Assembly: GCF_006385575.1 (NCBI RefSeq)
Contig: NZ_CP041040.1
Location: 3,410,001-3,474,000 of the forward strand
Source: Microbacterium foliorum
GTDB taxonomy: Bacteria > Actinomycetota > Actinomycetes > Actinomycetales > Microbacteriaceae
Length of the DNA stretch: 64,000 nt
Reading direction: 5' to 3'
The notes below the pieces were generated by a model that saw only the letters and a program-made list of their open reading frames with translations, was not told the DNA's origin and searched no databases. Positions 42,033 to 50,710 of the stretch are shown in pieces (the stretch's first letter is position 1; every line of letters begins with the position of its first letter). A program made the position numbers and the translations under genes.

Positions 42033-42290
42033 GTCATCCTCCAGCGACGAGGTTCCCGTCGCATCGTTGGTGTTCGAAGGGCGACTGCCCTCCGTTGGTC
42101 GAGTGACCGCCTTGAATGTACCAACCACCGCCCACATTTCCGCGTCATTTCGCGGGTTTTGGGGTTTTCGGCGGCGTGTCGTGGTGCAGAAGTGACGAAT
42201 GTGACCCCTGTGGTGCCTTGTTCGGCGGTCGAACACCGCCGTTCCGCGGCTCGCGGCGGGTCTGCACGGTGGGCCTCGTCCCTGCATCGC
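42033..42290. other. HU upstream region
   Basis: About 260 nt upstream of the HU gene, with lower GC than usual around 42110-42200. TACATT on the minus strand near 42115-42121 is a possible -10. GAGGAT lies before the HU ATG. No gene is evident. The segment ends at repeat copy 1. Confidence 0.35.
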
Positions 42291-42387
42291 ACTGCGCCTC
42301 GGGAGGCGCACTGCGCCTCGGGAGGAGAGTTCTGCTCAGCCTCTCCTCCCGAAGCGCAGCCTTCCGCCCGGGGCGCAGTCCCGAGGG
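42291..42387. repeat. Nested palindromic repeat, copy 1
   Basis: Two direct copies of ACTGCGCCTCGGGAGG (42291 and 42310) are followed, after a short loop, by two arms in opposite orientation: CTCCTCCCGAAGCGCAG (42343-42359) and CGCCCGGGGCGCAGT, then CCGAGGG. The whole can fold into a long stem or into two nested stems. It lies just past the stop of the leftward TetR gene. It is related to the segments at 44025 and 45167. Confidence 0.8.
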
Positions 42388-42394
42388 ATGTGCG

Positions 42395-43003
42395 TCAGCG
42401 CGGACGGTGGGATGCGACGACCGAGCGGGCGGTGCGCGCGAACGCCGGGGTGACGTGCTCGTCTCCGTCGAGGTAGCCGCCGACGAGGGCTGCGTCGCGC
42501 AGCAGGACGAGGGATGCCGCGACGTCGGCGGGGCTCTCTAGTCCGGCCTGCTCGGCGACGGCCTGCAGGGTCGACCGGAACCACTCGCGGTGCTCGTCGA
42601 TCAGCCGTCGCACCGCGCCGTCGGCATCCGGATACTCCGCCGCCGCGTTGATGAACGGGCAGCCGCGCGTGTGCCTGAGGCGGATGTCGGCGGAGATGCC
42701 CTCGATCACGGCGTCGACGAGCTGTGCCGGCTCGGTCACCGCTTCGCCCGCCTCGGCGAACATCGAGCGCAGCATCTCGTCTTCGTTGCGCAGGTACGCG
42801 AGGACGAGATTCTCCTTGCCCCCGAACTGCTTGTAGAGCGTCGCCCTGGTGACGGCGGCCTCGTCGATGATGCGGTCGACGCCCACCGCATGGATCCCCT
42901 CTTCATAGAAGAGCCGCGTGGCGCTGTCGATCAGTCGGGTGCGCGCGGCGCTCGGACGCTTCGGAGTCGTCGTCGGAGCCGGGATGGGAGTCGTGGTCTT
43001 CAT
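42395..43003 (-). CDS. TetR/AcrR-family transcriptional regulator
   Basis: A 202-residue repressor. After a Pro/Thr-rich start, the DNA-binding domain reads RTRLIDSATRLFYEEGIHAV, GVDRIIDEAAVTRATLYKQF and GGKENLVLAYL (about 20-70), typical of TetR. The ligand domain has GCPFINAAAEYPDADGAVRR, as in the YcdC/AcrR subgroup with a Cys-Pro-Phe motif. It is divergent from an alpha/beta hydrolase, and TAGAACGTTCGGTCTA lies between them, so it probably represses that hydrolase and itself. GAGAGGGA precedes the ATG at 43003. Confidence 0.9.
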   Translation of the reverse strand: MKTTTPIPAPTTTPKRPSAARTRLIDSATRLFYEEGIHAVGVDRIIDEAAVTRATLYKQFGGKENLVLAYLRNEDEMLRSMFAEAGEAVTEPAQLVDAVIEGISADIRLRHTRGCPFINAAAEYPDADGAVRRLIDEHREWFRSTLQAVAEQAGLESPADVAASLVLLRDAALVGGYLDGDEHVTPAFARTARSVVASHRPR

Positions 43004-43060
43004 GGTGATCCCTCTCATCGTGTCATCCGAATGTGATTTTCGGGAATAGGTTGCGGTAGA

Positions 43061-43076
43061 TAGAACGTTCGGTCTA
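43061..43076. promoter_or_regulatory. TetR operator candidate
   Basis: TAGAACGTTCGGTCTA is an imperfect palindrome (12 of 16 positions symmetric), with the outer arms TAGA and TCTA exact. It lies midway between the divergent TetR and hydrolase genes, 58 nt from the first start codon and 54 nt from the second. TAGAnCGTTCG-type sites are common for this class of TetR repressors. Binding is inferred. Confidence 0.6.
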
Positions 43077-43129
43077 CTATCAGCGTAACGCATCCGCACC
43101 AGGCGGGAGCAGAAACAGGAGACGAGACC

Positions 43130-43957
43130 ATGAACAGCACCGAGAAGACCCCGATCGTCCTGATCCACGGACTCTGGATGACCCCGAAGAGCTGGAACAC
43201 CTGGGCCGAGCGCTTCCGCGCACTGGGCCACGAGGTGATCATCCCGGGGTGGCCCGGCATCGACGACCGCTCGGTCGAAGACATCCGCCGCGATCCGTCC
43301 GCCCTCGAAGGCATCGGCCTCAAGCAGATCGCCGACAATTACGAGCGCATCATCCGCGCGCTTCCGGTGAAGCCGATCATCATGGGCCACTCGTTCGGCG
43401 GCGTGCTCACACAGATGCTCGCCGACCGCGGCCTCGGCTCCGCCTACGTAGGGGTCGCCCCTGGACAGACCGCCGGCGTCACCGCACTCCCCCTCTCGAC
43501 GCTCTGGACCGGAACGCCGATCCTCTCGAACCCCTTCGGACGCAACGGCGCAAAGCCGCTGTCGAAGCGCCATTTCCACTTCACGTTCGGCAACGACCTC
43601 TCGCGTGCAGCATCCGACGCGCTCTGGGAGGAATACGCCGTGAACTCCTACAACAGGGTCTTCTTCGAAGGCGTGACCTCGGTGCTCAACGAGAAGGGCG
43701 GCGTCACCCACGTCGACTACGCACGCGCCGACCGCGCGCCGCTGCTCGTGATCACGGGCGAGATCGACCACGTGGTGCCGCCGGCCATCGGACGTGCGAT
43801 CGTCAAGAAGTACCGCTCGTCCGGCAGCCCCGCAGTCGTCGACTACAGGGAGTACGCCGGCCGCACGCACCGCCTCGTCAGCCAGGACGGCTGGGAAGAG
43901 ATCGCCGACTACGCGCTGACCTGGGCGGTGGCGCACGCGACAGCATCCGTCGCCTGA
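43130..43957 (+). CDS. Alpha/beta hydrolase
   Basis: A 275-residue hydrolase. IVLIHGLWMTPKSW holds the oxyanion HG motif, IIMGHSFGGVLTQML the nucleophile elbow (Ser in GHSFGG, near residue 87), LVITGEIDHVVPP the acid Asp, and AGRTHRLVSQDGW the catalytic His. The fold matches short-chain esterases or haloperoxidase-like enzymes. The substrate is unknown. It is divergent from a TetR gene and probably repressed by it. The end lies close to repeat copy 2. Confidence 0.88.
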   Translation: MNSTEKTPIVLIHGLWMTPKSWNTWAERFRALGHEVIIPGWPGIDDRSVEDIRRDPSALEGIGLKQIADNYERIIRALPVKPIIMGHSFGGVLTQMLADRGLGSAYVGVAPGQTAGVTALPLSTLWTGTPILSNPFGRNGAKPLSKRHFHFTFGNDLSRAASDALWEEYAVNSYNRVFFEGVTSVLNEKGGVTHVDYARADRAPLLVITGEIDHVVPPAIGRAIVKKYRSSGSPAVVDYREYAGRTHRLVSQDGWEEIADYALTWAVAHATASVA

Positions 43958-44024
43958 TGTGCGGGTGTGCGGGGGTGGGTCCCTCGGGGCTCGGGAGGAC
44001 CGCGCCGCTCTCGCCCCACATCGC

Positions 44025-44109
44025 GCTGCGCCTCGGGAGGAGAACTGCGCCTCGGGCGGAGGGATCTGCGGATTCTCTCCTCCCGAAGCGCAGTCTTCCT
44101 CCCGAGGGA
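44025..44109. repeat. Nested palindromic repeat, copy 2
   Basis: CTGCGCCTCGGGAGGAG (44026-44042) and ACTGCGCCTCGGGCGGAG lead through a short loop to CTCTCCTCCCGAAGCGCAG (44075-44093) and TTCCTCCCGAGGG. It sits between the convergent hydrolase and DUF559-type genes (gap 43958-44187), where it could act as a bidirectional terminator. The remaining bases of the gap show no gene. Confidence 0.8.
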
Positions 44110-44187
44110 TGCCCGTGCGGGCACGGGAGAAGGTGCAGAGGGGTGCGAAGGGATGCGGGCAGGGAGAGAGATGCGGATGCGGGTGGC

Positions 44188-45060
44188 TCAGGCCGCAACG
44201 TGGAGACGCTGCCCGACCGCGGTCAGGATCACCTGCTGCACCTGCGCCCACTGGCTCATCAGCTGGCCGTAGCCGATGCGGATCACGTGATAGCCGTGCA
44301 GCTTCAGGAGAGCATCGTGGGCGATGTCGCTCGTCCGCTGTTCACCGACATGATGACCGCCGTCGATCTGAATGACCAGTCGCTCACCGATGACGAAGTC
44401 GACCCGATGGCCGAGTATCCAGACCTGCGGCACGACGGGGATCCCCAGCCACCTCAGGCGCACCTGGAAGATGCTCTCGGTACCGGAATCGGCGAACTGC
44501 CGCGCATCCGCGAGCAGACGTCGAGCAGCGGGCGGAAGCGGTGCGCGCTCGAGGATGCCGGGCGCGATGAGGTTCTGTCGCATGGCCGACTCCCAGGTCG
44601 CAAGGGCACTCTCATACGGCTGACACCCCGCGACCAGGATCAGCGCGTTCTCGAGCGAGTCCTCGCGCGAATCAGGATCACGCGGGAACACCGGTTCGTT
44701 CCAATGCACTGTGCCGCGGGACAACGTCACGTGGCCTGATCGTGCCGGAGCCGCGACGTGCGGCTGCACGTCACCGAGCACCCACAGCCCTTTCCGCGCG
44801 GCGAGCGTGACACAGCTCAGGAACACTCCGCGGCGGGCAGCCGCAAGGAGCATCGGGTCGGCATCCGGCAGCGCGACCCACCCGCGGCGAACAGCGATGA
44901 CGTCACCCCTCTGAACAGACGATCGAAGCGCATGCCTGCTGACCCCGAGCCGTCTCAGGGTCTCGGTGCGGGCCACGCCGTCGCGCTGCGTCAGCGCCTG
45001 TCTGGGGTTCACCCGTCGAGGATCGCTGATGGCCGCATCCGCCATCGACACGGCATCCAC
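44188..45060 (-). CDS. AbiEi-type N-terminal plus DUF559 endonuclease-like protein
   Basis: A 290-residue protein common in Actinobacteria. The N-terminal 110 residues (ALTQRDGVARTETLRRLGVS and VQRGDVIAVRRGWVALPDAD) match the AbiEi-like winged-helix antitoxin domain. The C-terminus is DUF559/PD-(D/E)xK-like: IPVVPQVWILGHRVDFVIGE, LVIQIDGGHHVGEQRTSDIA and HDALLKLHGYHVIRIGYGQL, with the D...(D)GG core of the nuclease fold. Whether it cuts DNA is unknown. No AbiEii-type toxin gene is adjacent, so an antitoxin role is doubtful. A start at 45042 (MADAAISDPRR) is also possible. Confidence 0.72.
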   Translation of the reverse strand: MDAVSMADAAISDPRRVNPRQALTQRDGVARTETLRRLGVSRHALRSSVQRGDVIAVRRGWVALPDADPMLLAAARRGVFLSCVTLAARKGLWVLGDVQPHVAAPARSGHVTLSRGTVHWNEPVFPRDPDSREDSLENALILVAGCQPYESALATWESAMRQNLIAPGILERAPLPPAARRLLADARQFADSGTESIFQVRLRWLGIPVVPQVWILGHRVDFVIGERLVIQIDGGHHVGEQRTSDIAHDALLKLHGYHVIRIGYGQLMSQWAQVQQVILTAVGQRLHVAA

Positions 45061-45166
45061 GATTCGTGTCCCGCTGCCTCAGATCCCCGTCCGTGCAGAA
45101 AAGGTCCGCCGCCCTCGCAGCCGACACGTCCCGTATACGCCCGCACAGCCCGCGCGCGCGAACATC

Positions 45167-45250
45167 CGTCGGGAGGAGGACTGCGCCTCGGGAGGAGGAA
45201 ATCTCGAGATCGCTCCTCCCGAAGGGCAGTTCTCCTCCCGAGGCGCAGAG
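45167..45250. repeat. Nested palindromic repeat, copy 3
   Basis: CGTCGGGAGGAG (45167-45178) and CTGCGCCTCGGGAGGAG (45181-45197), then the self-complementary loop ATCTCGAGAT, lead to CTCCTCCCGAAGGGCAG (45213-45229) and CTCCTCCCGAGGCGCAG (45232-45248). It is the most symmetric of the three copies. It lies between the rpsN terminator and the start of the DUF559-type gene. Confidence 0.8.
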
Positions 45251-45262
45251 GAGACAGAACAG

Positions 45263-45300
45263 CGAAAGGGGCGAGGATCCGAAGATCCTCGCCCCTTTCG
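45263..45300 (-). terminator. rpsN operon terminator, 17-bp stem with UUCG loop
   Basis: CGAAAGGGGCGAGGATC (45263-45279) and GATCCTCGCCCCTTTCG (45284-45300) form a perfect 17-bp stem. On the minus-strand transcript the loop reads TTCG closed by C-G, an exceptionally stable tetraloop. It begins 16 nt after the rpsN stop. Confidence 0.9.
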
Positions 45301-45316
45301 GCTTGTCTGCTGAGAC

Positions 45317-45622
45317 TTACCAGCTCGACTTGGTGACACCGGGCAGCTCGCCACGGTGTGCCATGTCACGGAAGCGGACGCGCGAGACGCCGAACTTCGT
45401 GAGGACACCGCGGGGGCGGCCGTCGATGACGTCGCGCGAACGCACGCGAGCCGGCGACGCGTTGCGCGGCAGCTTCTGCAGGCCGACGCGTGCGGCCTCG
45501 CGGGCCTCGTCGGTGGCGTTCGGGTCGACCAGGGTCTTCTTCAGCTCGGCGCGACGCTCTGCGTAACGCTCGACGATGACCTTGCGCTGCTCGTTGCGAG
45601 CGATCTTGCTCTTCTTAGCCAT
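45317..45622 (-). CDS. rpsN: 30S ribosomal protein S14, zinc-independent form
   Basis: A 101-residue long-form S14 ([60 protein letters not shown] ending KSSW). It has no CxxC zinc motif, so it is the C-minus type. It assembles into the 30S head. It is the last gene of rpmB-rpmG-rpsN, 3 nt after rpmG, with a strong UUCG-hairpin terminator. The C-minus forms are under Zur control in some bacteria; no Zur box was recognised upstream here. Confidence 0.97.
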   Translation of the reverse strand: MAKKSKIARNEQRKVIVERYAERRAELKKTLVDPNATDEAREAARVGLQKLPRNASPARVRSRDVIDGRPRGVLTKFGVSRVRFRDMAHRGELPGVTKSSW

Positions 45623-45625
45623 TGA

Positions 45626-45796
45626 TCAACGCTCCTCTCGGAATTCGACGTGCTGACGGATGACCGGGTCGTACTTCTTGAGCACGAGGCGGTCGGGGGT
45701 GTTGCGGCGGTTCTTCTTCGTCACGTACGTGTAACCCGTACCTGCCGTCGAACGCAGCTTGATGATCGGACGTACGTCCTGAGCCTTCTTGGCCAT
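45626..45796 (-). CDS. rpmG: 50S ribosomal protein L33, zinc-independent form
   Basis: A 56-residue protein: [20 protein letters not shown], then [20 protein letters not shown] and [16 protein letters not shown]. No cysteines, so it is the C-minus type. Its ATG shares one base with the rpmB stop codon (TAATG), and rpsN follows after 3 nt, so the three genes form one tightly linked unit. Confidence 0.96.
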   Translation of the reverse strand: MAKKAQDVRPIIKLRSTAGTGYTYVTKKNRRNTPDRLVLKKYDPVIRQHVEFREER

Positions 45797-46032
45797 TAGA
45801 GCTTCACACCCTTCGCCTGGAGGTCCTTGACCACGTTCTCGATGCCGCGGACATCGATCACCTTGATGCCCTTGGCGGACACGTTGAGCGTGATCTTACG
45901 ACCGAGCGAAGCGACGAAATAGGTCTTCTTCTGCACGTTCGGGTCGAAGCGGCGCTTCGTCCGGCGGTGCGAGTGCGAGACGTTGTGACCGAAGCCGGGA
46001 ACAGCTCCGGTCACCTGGCACACTGCTGCCAT
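45796..46032 (-). CDS. rpmB: 50S ribosomal protein L28
   Basis: A 78-residue protein beginning [20 protein letters not shown] and containing [20 protein letters not shown]. It has a single Cys, so it is the zinc-free L28 form. It heads the rpmB-rpmG-rpsN operon. AGAAGGAG lies upstream of the ATG, and a perfect palindrome at 46054-46073 sits in the leader. Confidence 0.97.
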   Translation of the reverse strand: MAAVCQVTGAVPGFGHNVSHSHRRTKRRFDPNVQKKTYFVASLGRKITLNVSAKGIKVIDVRGIENVVKDLQAKGVKL

Positions 46033-46053
46033 GATGGTGACTCCTTCTATACC

Positions 46054-46073
46054 GTGAGGCCGGACGGCCTCAC
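46054..46073 (-). promoter_or_regulatory. Palindromic leader hairpin before rpmB
   Basis: GTGAGGCCG-GA-CGGCCTCAC is a perfect inverted repeat 22-41 nt upstream of the rpmB ATG, close before the AGAAGGAG ribosome-binding site. The position fits an RNA element controlling translation or a protein-binding dyad. The further region 46074-46193 contains TAAACT near 46177-46182 on the minus strand, a possible -10. Confidence 0.5.
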
Positions 46074-46193
46074 CCAAGATCCCTTGTCTGCGCGCCACCC
46101 CGCAGCGCCGATCTCTCGGCTGAAGAAGGGGAAGCACGCGAACTACGCACAGGAGTGTGCGCAGACAAAGAGTCAGTTTAGCACGGTCCGGAA

Positions 46194-48314
46194 TCAGAGC
46201 CGAACGGCCTCGAGCAGCAGCGCGGCCCCCGGTGCGAGCAGCGGCAGGGGCACGCCGACCGACTCGAAGAACGCCCCCGTGGCCTCGACCCCGGAATCCA
46301 GCCACGCGGGGTCGGAGACCTGATGCCGCGACACCGACCCGAGGTCCTCGCGCACGCGCAACCGGTACCGCTCCCCCACGACCAGACCGGGGATGCGGGT
46401 GCGTGGAGTGAACCCGTCGACCGAGGCACCCAGGCGAACCCACGCGAACACCGCGCGCGAGCCGTCGGGAGCGACCACACCGTGCAACAGGGTCTCGTCG
46501 TCGACCTCGTCACTGCGCACAGTGACGCCCGAATGCAGCAGCGGACGCAGTTCGCGATACAGCGCGGTCCACCGCGACAGCATCTCGCGCTCCTCCGACG
46601 TGCACCGGGTGATGTCCCACTCGATGCCGGCATGCCCGAACAGCGCGGTCGTCATGCGGAACGGCAGGGATGCCGCACGGTGCGTGGTCTCGGCGATCGG
46701 CGGACCGACGTGCGAGCCGACGAGCTCGGGAGGCACGAGCGTGCCGGTCCAGCGCTGGATGCGCTGCCGCTCGATCGGGTCGTTCGAGTCCGACGCCCAG
46801 ACACGCTGGGTGCGCTGCAGCACGCCGAGGTCGACGCGGGCGCCGCCGCTCGCGCACGATTCGATCTCCAACGCCGGATGCCGCTCGCGCAGCGCATCGA
46901 GCAGGGCGTAGAACGCGGCGGTCTGCTCGTGCACCGAGGCACGACCCGTGCGCGGCGACACCGCCGCATGCAGATCGCGGTTGTGATCCCACTTGATGAA
47001 GTCGATGCCGACCTCGGCGACCAAGGCGTCGATGCGTTCGAAGAGGTAGGCCGCGGCATCCGGGTTCGAGAGGTCGAGCACCTTCTGATGCCGCCAGGTC
47101 GGCGAGTCGGACGACGCCTGCAGCACCCAGTCCGGATGCTGCGCCGCGAGGTCGGACACGGGATTCACCATCTCGGGCTCGAACCAGAGACCGAACCGCA
47201 TCCCGAGACCGTGCACGTGATCGGCGAGCGGGCGCAGGCCGTCGGGCCATTTGGCGTCGTCGATGAACCAGTCGCCGAGCCCCGAGCGGTCGTCGGGGCG
47301 CCCGCGGAACCAGCCGTCGTCGAGCACGAAGCGCTCCACCCCGACGGATGCCGCGGCCTCGGCGAGCTCGATGATCTTCGCGGGATCGTGGTCGAAGTAC
47401 ACCGCCTCCCAGGTGTTCAGCACGAGGGGGCGCGGCGTGGTCGGGTGCGCGGCGAACGATCGCACCGTCGAGTGCAGGCGTGCAGACACCGAGTCGAGCC
47501 CGCTCTCGCCGTAGGTGAGGAACACCTGCGGCGACACGTAGGTCTCGCCCGCGCCGAGTCGGATCTCGCCCGGCAGCAGCAGCTCTCCCCCGCCGAGCAC
47601 CGAGCCGTGCACCCCGGCGCCCTCGGGCAGGCGCTCGACCCCGACCTCGAGGTCGCCGCTCCACGCGACGTGCGCTGTCCACAGCTCGCCGCTGCGGAAG
47701 CCGAATCCGTCGGTGCCGACCGCGGTCAGATAGGGCGCATCGTGCCCGCCGCGGCCTCGACGAACCTGGCGCAGGTGCGCTCCGTGCCGAAGCACGCCGC
47801 GCTGCGGGTGCCGCTCGCCGGTCCAGCGACCGGTGTGGTCGAGCACCTCGGTCGCATGCGCGGGCACCGGCAGCAGGATGCGAGCGGCGAGCAGATCCAG
47901 CGGCTCGGCGCCGTCGAGAGTGCTGGTGACCGACAGCTGCGCGGTCAGCACGCCCCCGGCATCCAGTGCGAGGTCGAGCACGACCGTGACTCCCGCCGCG
48001 GCATCCGAGAACTCCGCGCGCAGCGACGTCGCCGTCGACTGCCACCCCGTCGATCGCAGCAGCGGCGCGCCGTGCATCCCGCCCCGATGCCAGGCCAGCG
48101 CCGGTGCCCCTGACCACCCGTCGGCTTCGACCGCGAGCAGCGGAAAGGTGCGCGGAGCATCGAACGAGCTGAACGTCACCGAGCCGGTCGACGACCCTGC
48201 AAGCGCGTCGAGGTCGGCGTGATCCAGTGCCGCGCCCCAGTGCAGCAGCCGCGCAGTGGTCGTGTCGATGACGACGCTGACGCCGCCGGAGGTCAGGTGG
48301 ACGAGTTCGCTCAT
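46194..48314 (-). CDS. Alpha-galactosidase, GH36
   Basis: A 706-residue intracellular enzyme. After an N-terminal beta-sandwich, the barrel shows [49 protein letters not shown] (nucleophile Asp), [16 protein letters not shown] and [19 protein letters not shown] (acid/base Asp). These are GH36 hallmarks for hydrolysis of alpha-1,6-galactosides such as melibiose and raffinose. It is the last gene of the leftward galactoside locus. A hairpin separates it from the binding-protein gene, so it may have a separate promoter or be reached by readthrough. Confidence 0.93.
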   Translation of the reverse strand: MSELVHLTSGGVSVVIDTTTARLLHWGAALDHADLDALAGSSTGSVTFSSFDAPRTFPLLAVEADGWSGAPALAWHRGGMHGAPLLRSTGWQSTATSLRAEFSDAAAGVTVVLDLALDAGGVLTAQLSVTSTLDGAEPLDLLAARILLPVPAHATEVLDHTGRWTGERHPQRGVLRHGAHLRQVRRGRGGHDAPYLTAVGTDGFGFRSGELWTAHVAWSGDLEVGVERLPEGAGVHGSVLGGGELLLPGEIRLGAGETYVSPQVFLTYGESGLDSVSARLHSTVRSFAAHPTTPRPLVLNTWEAVYFDHDPAKIIELAEAAASVGVERFVLDDGWFRGRPDDRSGLGDWFIDDAKWPDGLRPLADHVHGLGMRFGLWFEPEMVNPVSDLAAQHPDWVLQASSDSPTWRHQKVLDLSNPDAAAYLFERIDALVAEVGIDFIKWDHNRDLHAAVSPRTGRASVHEQTAAFYALLDALRERHPALEIESCASGGARVDLGVLQRTQRVWASDSNDPIERQRIQRWTGTLVPPELVGSHVGPPIAETTHRAASLPFRMTTALFGHAGIEWDITRCTSEEREMLSRWTALYRELRPLLHSGVTVRSDEVDDETLLHGVVAPDGSRAVFAWVRLGASVDGFTPRTRIPGLVVGERYRLRVREDLGSVSRHQVSDPAWLDSGVEATGAFFESVGVPLPLLAPGAALLLEAVRL

Positions 48315-48343
48315 TGCCGCTCCAGACGGGTCACAGACGAAAG

Positions 48344-48377
48344 GGAGGCCCGCCCGTGAGCATACGGGCGGGCCTCC
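48344..48377 (-). terminator. Hairpin terminator after the sugar-binding protein gene
   Basis: Perfect 14-bp stem GGAGGCCCGCCCGT / ACGGGCGGGCCTCC around a 6-nt loop, 9 nt after the binding-protein stop and before the GH36 start. It is likely a partial terminator or mRNA-stabilising hairpin that raises the level of the upstream genes. Confidence 0.75.
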
Positions 48378-48385
48378 GAGGGGTG

Positions 48386-49717
48386 TTACTCCTTGACGGG
48401 GATCGACGCGGCCTTGAGCGCGTCGACGGTGGCCGTCTGACCCTTCTCGATCGCGTCGAGCAGCGTGCCGCTGCCCGAGACCGCGGCCTTGAACCCGTCG
48501 GACACGTCCGAGTAGGTCTGGGTCATGGTCGGGCCCCACGCGAAGTCGGGCGAGACCTGGGTGGCGGCGTCGGCGAAGACGTCGTAGATCTTCTGGCCGC
48601 CGTAGAACTCCACACCCTCGGCGTAGACCGGAAGGTCGAGGCCGGCGGTGGTGGCCGGGTAGAGGTTGGCCGCCTCGGCGAGCGCGGTCAGCGCCTCATC
48701 CGACGTGTTGAGCCACAGCGCGAACTTCGTCGCCTCGTAGAGGTGCTCGCTGCCCTTGAGGACCGCGGTCGACGAACCGCCCCAGTTGCCGGCGGCGGAT
48801 CCGCCCTCCTCCCACTGCGGGAGCGCCGCGACGGCCCAGTTGCCCGCGGTGTCGGGCGCGCCGCTCGAGATCGAGTTGGCGCCCCAGACGGCGGAGTTCC
48901 AGGTCCAGACCTGACCGGAGTTGTAGGCGTTGTTCCACTCGTCGGTCCACGCGGGGACCGTCGCGACCAGGTCGTCGTCGAGCATGCTCTGCCAGTAGTC
49001 GGCGACCGTGGCGGTGGCGTCGTCGGCGAGCGAGACCGTCCAGCCCTCGTCGTCGCTCGAGAACCACTGCGCGCCGTCCTGCCAGGCGAAGCCCGCGAAC
49101 TGGTTGATGTCGGACTGCGAGAAGTTGGTGATGTACCCGCCGAGTTCGCGGATCTTCACGGCGGCCTCGCGATACTCGTCCCACGTGGTGGGGATCTCGA
49201 TGCCGTTCTGCTCGAACAGGTCGGCACGGTAGAACAGCCCCATGGGGCCCGTGTCCTGCGGCACGCCGTAGACGCCCTCGGTGCCGAGAGTCACCTGGCC
49301 CCAGGCCCAGTCGACGAACTGGTCTTCGGCGGCGACCACGTCTTCGCAGGCGCTGAGGTCTTCGAGGCCGTCCTGCACGAGGAAGTTCGGCAGGGCGTCG
49401 TACTCGATCTGGCCGAGGTCGGGAGCGTCGCCCGCCTTGATCTGGTTGAAGAAGTTCTGGTACGTGCCGCCGTTGCCGTTCGGGCCGGTCTGCACGTCGA
49501 CCTGGATCTCGGGGTTGGCCTCGTTCCAGATCTCGACGACGTCTTCGATGCCGGGGATCCAGGAGGTGAACTCGAGCGTGACGTCGCCGTCCGCCGGAGT
49601 GCACGAGGCGGCGTCGCCGCCCGTGCCGGAGCTGTCTCCGCCGGATGCCGAGCAACCGGCGAGCGCGAACGCCGAGATGGCGATGACAGCGGCTGCCTTC
49701 ATCTTCGAATGCTGCAT
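48386..49717 (-). CDS. ABC transporter sugar-binding lipoprotein
   Basis: A 443-residue extracellular solute-binding protein (family 1). The N-terminus is a lipoprotein signal ending SAFALAGCSASGG (lipidated Cys near 22). Further sequence includes VTLEFTSWIPGIEDVVEIWN and GVYGVPQDTGPMGLFYRADL, the type of segment found in oligosaccharide-binding proteins. It pairs with the two permease genes upstream. No ATPase gene is present here, so an MsiK-like shared ATPase encoded elsewhere is likely. CGAAAGGAT precedes the ATG. Confidence 0.92.
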   Translation of the reverse strand: MQHSKMKAAAVIAISAFALAGCSASGGDSSGTGGDAASCTPADGDVTLEFTSWIPGIEDVVEIWNEANPEIQVDVQTGPNGNGGTYQNFFNQIKAGDAPDLGQIEYDALPNFLVQDGLEDLSACEDVVAAEDQFVDWAWGQVTLGTEGVYGVPQDTGPMGLFYRADLFEQNGIEIPTTWDEYREAAVKIRELGGYITNFSQSDINQFAGFAWQDGAQWFSSDDEGWTVSLADDATATVADYWQSMLDDDLVATVPAWTDEWNNAYNSGQVWTWNSAVWGANSISSGAPDTAGNWAVAALPQWEEGGSAAGNWGGSSTAVLKGSEHLYEATKFALWLNTSDEALTALAEAANLYPATTAGLDLPVYAEGVEFYGGQKIYDVFADAATQVSPDFAWGPTMTQTYSDVSDGFKAAVSGSGTLLDAIEKGQTATVDALKAASIPVKE

Positions 49718-49804
49718 TTCGATCCTTTCGTGGATGCGATGGGTGGTGCGGGTGAGGGATGGTGCGGGTGGTGCGCCGTCCGGTCGGTCCGGGCGGCTGC
49801 CTGC

Positions 49805-50710
49805 TCACTTCAGGGCGCCGGCGCCCAGTCCGTTGCGCCAGAAGCGCTGGAGCAGGAGGAATGTGACGATCAGCGGGATGACCGACAGCAGAGCGCCGAT
49901 CAGCACGAGACCCCGGAGTTCCGGCAGCTGATTCAGCTGGTTGTTCCAGTTGTAGAGACCGAAGACCACGGGGAAGAGGTCTTCGGATCGCAGCATGATC
50001 ATCGGCAGGAAGAAGTTGTTCCAGATGGCCACGAACTGGAAGAGGAACATCGTCACCAGTGCCGGGGTCATCAGACGGATGCTGACGGTGAAGAACGTGC
50101 GGATCTCGCCCGCCCCGTCGAGCCGACTCGCCTCGAGCAGCTCGTCGGGCACCGACGAGGCCGCGAAGATCCTGGCCAGATACACACCGAACGGACTCAC
50201 GATCGAGGGCAGGAAGACCGACCAGAACGTGTTGGTCAGCTGCGCCTGACTGAAGATCAGGAACAGGGGCAGCGCGAGAGCGGTGGCGGGCACGAGCACC
50301 CCGCCGAGCACGATGTCGAACATCAGATCGCGACCAGGGAAGCGGTACTTCGCCAGCGCGTAGCCCGCCATGGCGGCGAGCAGGGTCGCGATGGCACCGC
50401 CGAGGGCCGCGTAGAGCACCGAGTTCATCAGCCAGCGCAGGTAGACGCCGTCGCGGTAGGCGAACAGCTCGGCGATGTTGTCGAACAGGTGGAAGTCGGC
50501 GAACCACAGCGGGGCGGTGGTGAGGATGTCGCCGGTCTCCTTGCTCGATGCGACGAGCAGCCACCACAGCGGGAGCAGGAAGTAGACCGTGAACACGGCC
50601 ATGATCAGCATCGCTCCCGTGCGGGAGATGCCCGACTCGCGAGCGGCCTTTCCGCGCGGGGCCTTGCCGCGGGAGCCCCGCCCAGGGGCGACGATCGACA
50701 TGGTGCTCAT
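49805..50710 (-). CDS. Carbohydrate ABC transporter permease (MalG type)
   Basis: A 301-residue protein with a basic N-terminus and six membrane helices. The EAA loop, which contacts the ATPase, is ELLEASRLDGAGEIRTFFTV. It starts inside the stop of the previous permease (ATGA overlap). An 87-nt gap separates it from the binding-protein gene. Together with the adjacent permease it forms the channel of the galactoside importer. Confidence 0.93.
   Translation of the reverse strand: MSTMSIVAPGRGSRGKAPRGKAARESGISRTGAMLIMAVFTVYFLLPLWWLLVASSKETGDILTTAPLWFADFHLFDNIAELFAYRDGVYLRWLMNSVLYAALGGAIATLLAAMAGYALAKYRFPGRDLMFDIVLGGVLVPATALALPLFLIFSQAQLTNTFWSVFLPSIVSPFGVYLARIFAASSVPDELLEASRLDGAGEIRTFFTVSIRLMTPALVTMFLFQFVAIWNNFFLPMIMLRSEDLFPVVFGLYNWNNQLNQLPELRGLVLIGALLSVIPLIVTFLLLQRFWRNGLGAGALK

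Noticed and set aside
42395..44251. A 618-codon leftward frame covering the TetR gene and beyond
   Set aside because: Only the part after 43003 is TetR; the upstream part runs across the opposite-strand hydrolase and through repeat copy 2.
44188..45060. Complete AbiE toxin-antitoxin system
   Set aside because: Only an AbiEi-like N-terminal domain is seen, and no nucleotidyltransferase (AbiEii) gene is next to it.
46033..46193. Zur box before the rpmB operon
   Set aside because: C-minus ribosomal genes are sometimes Zur-regulated, but no TGAnAnTnnnTTTCA-like sequence could be recognised. They may be the only copies in this genome.
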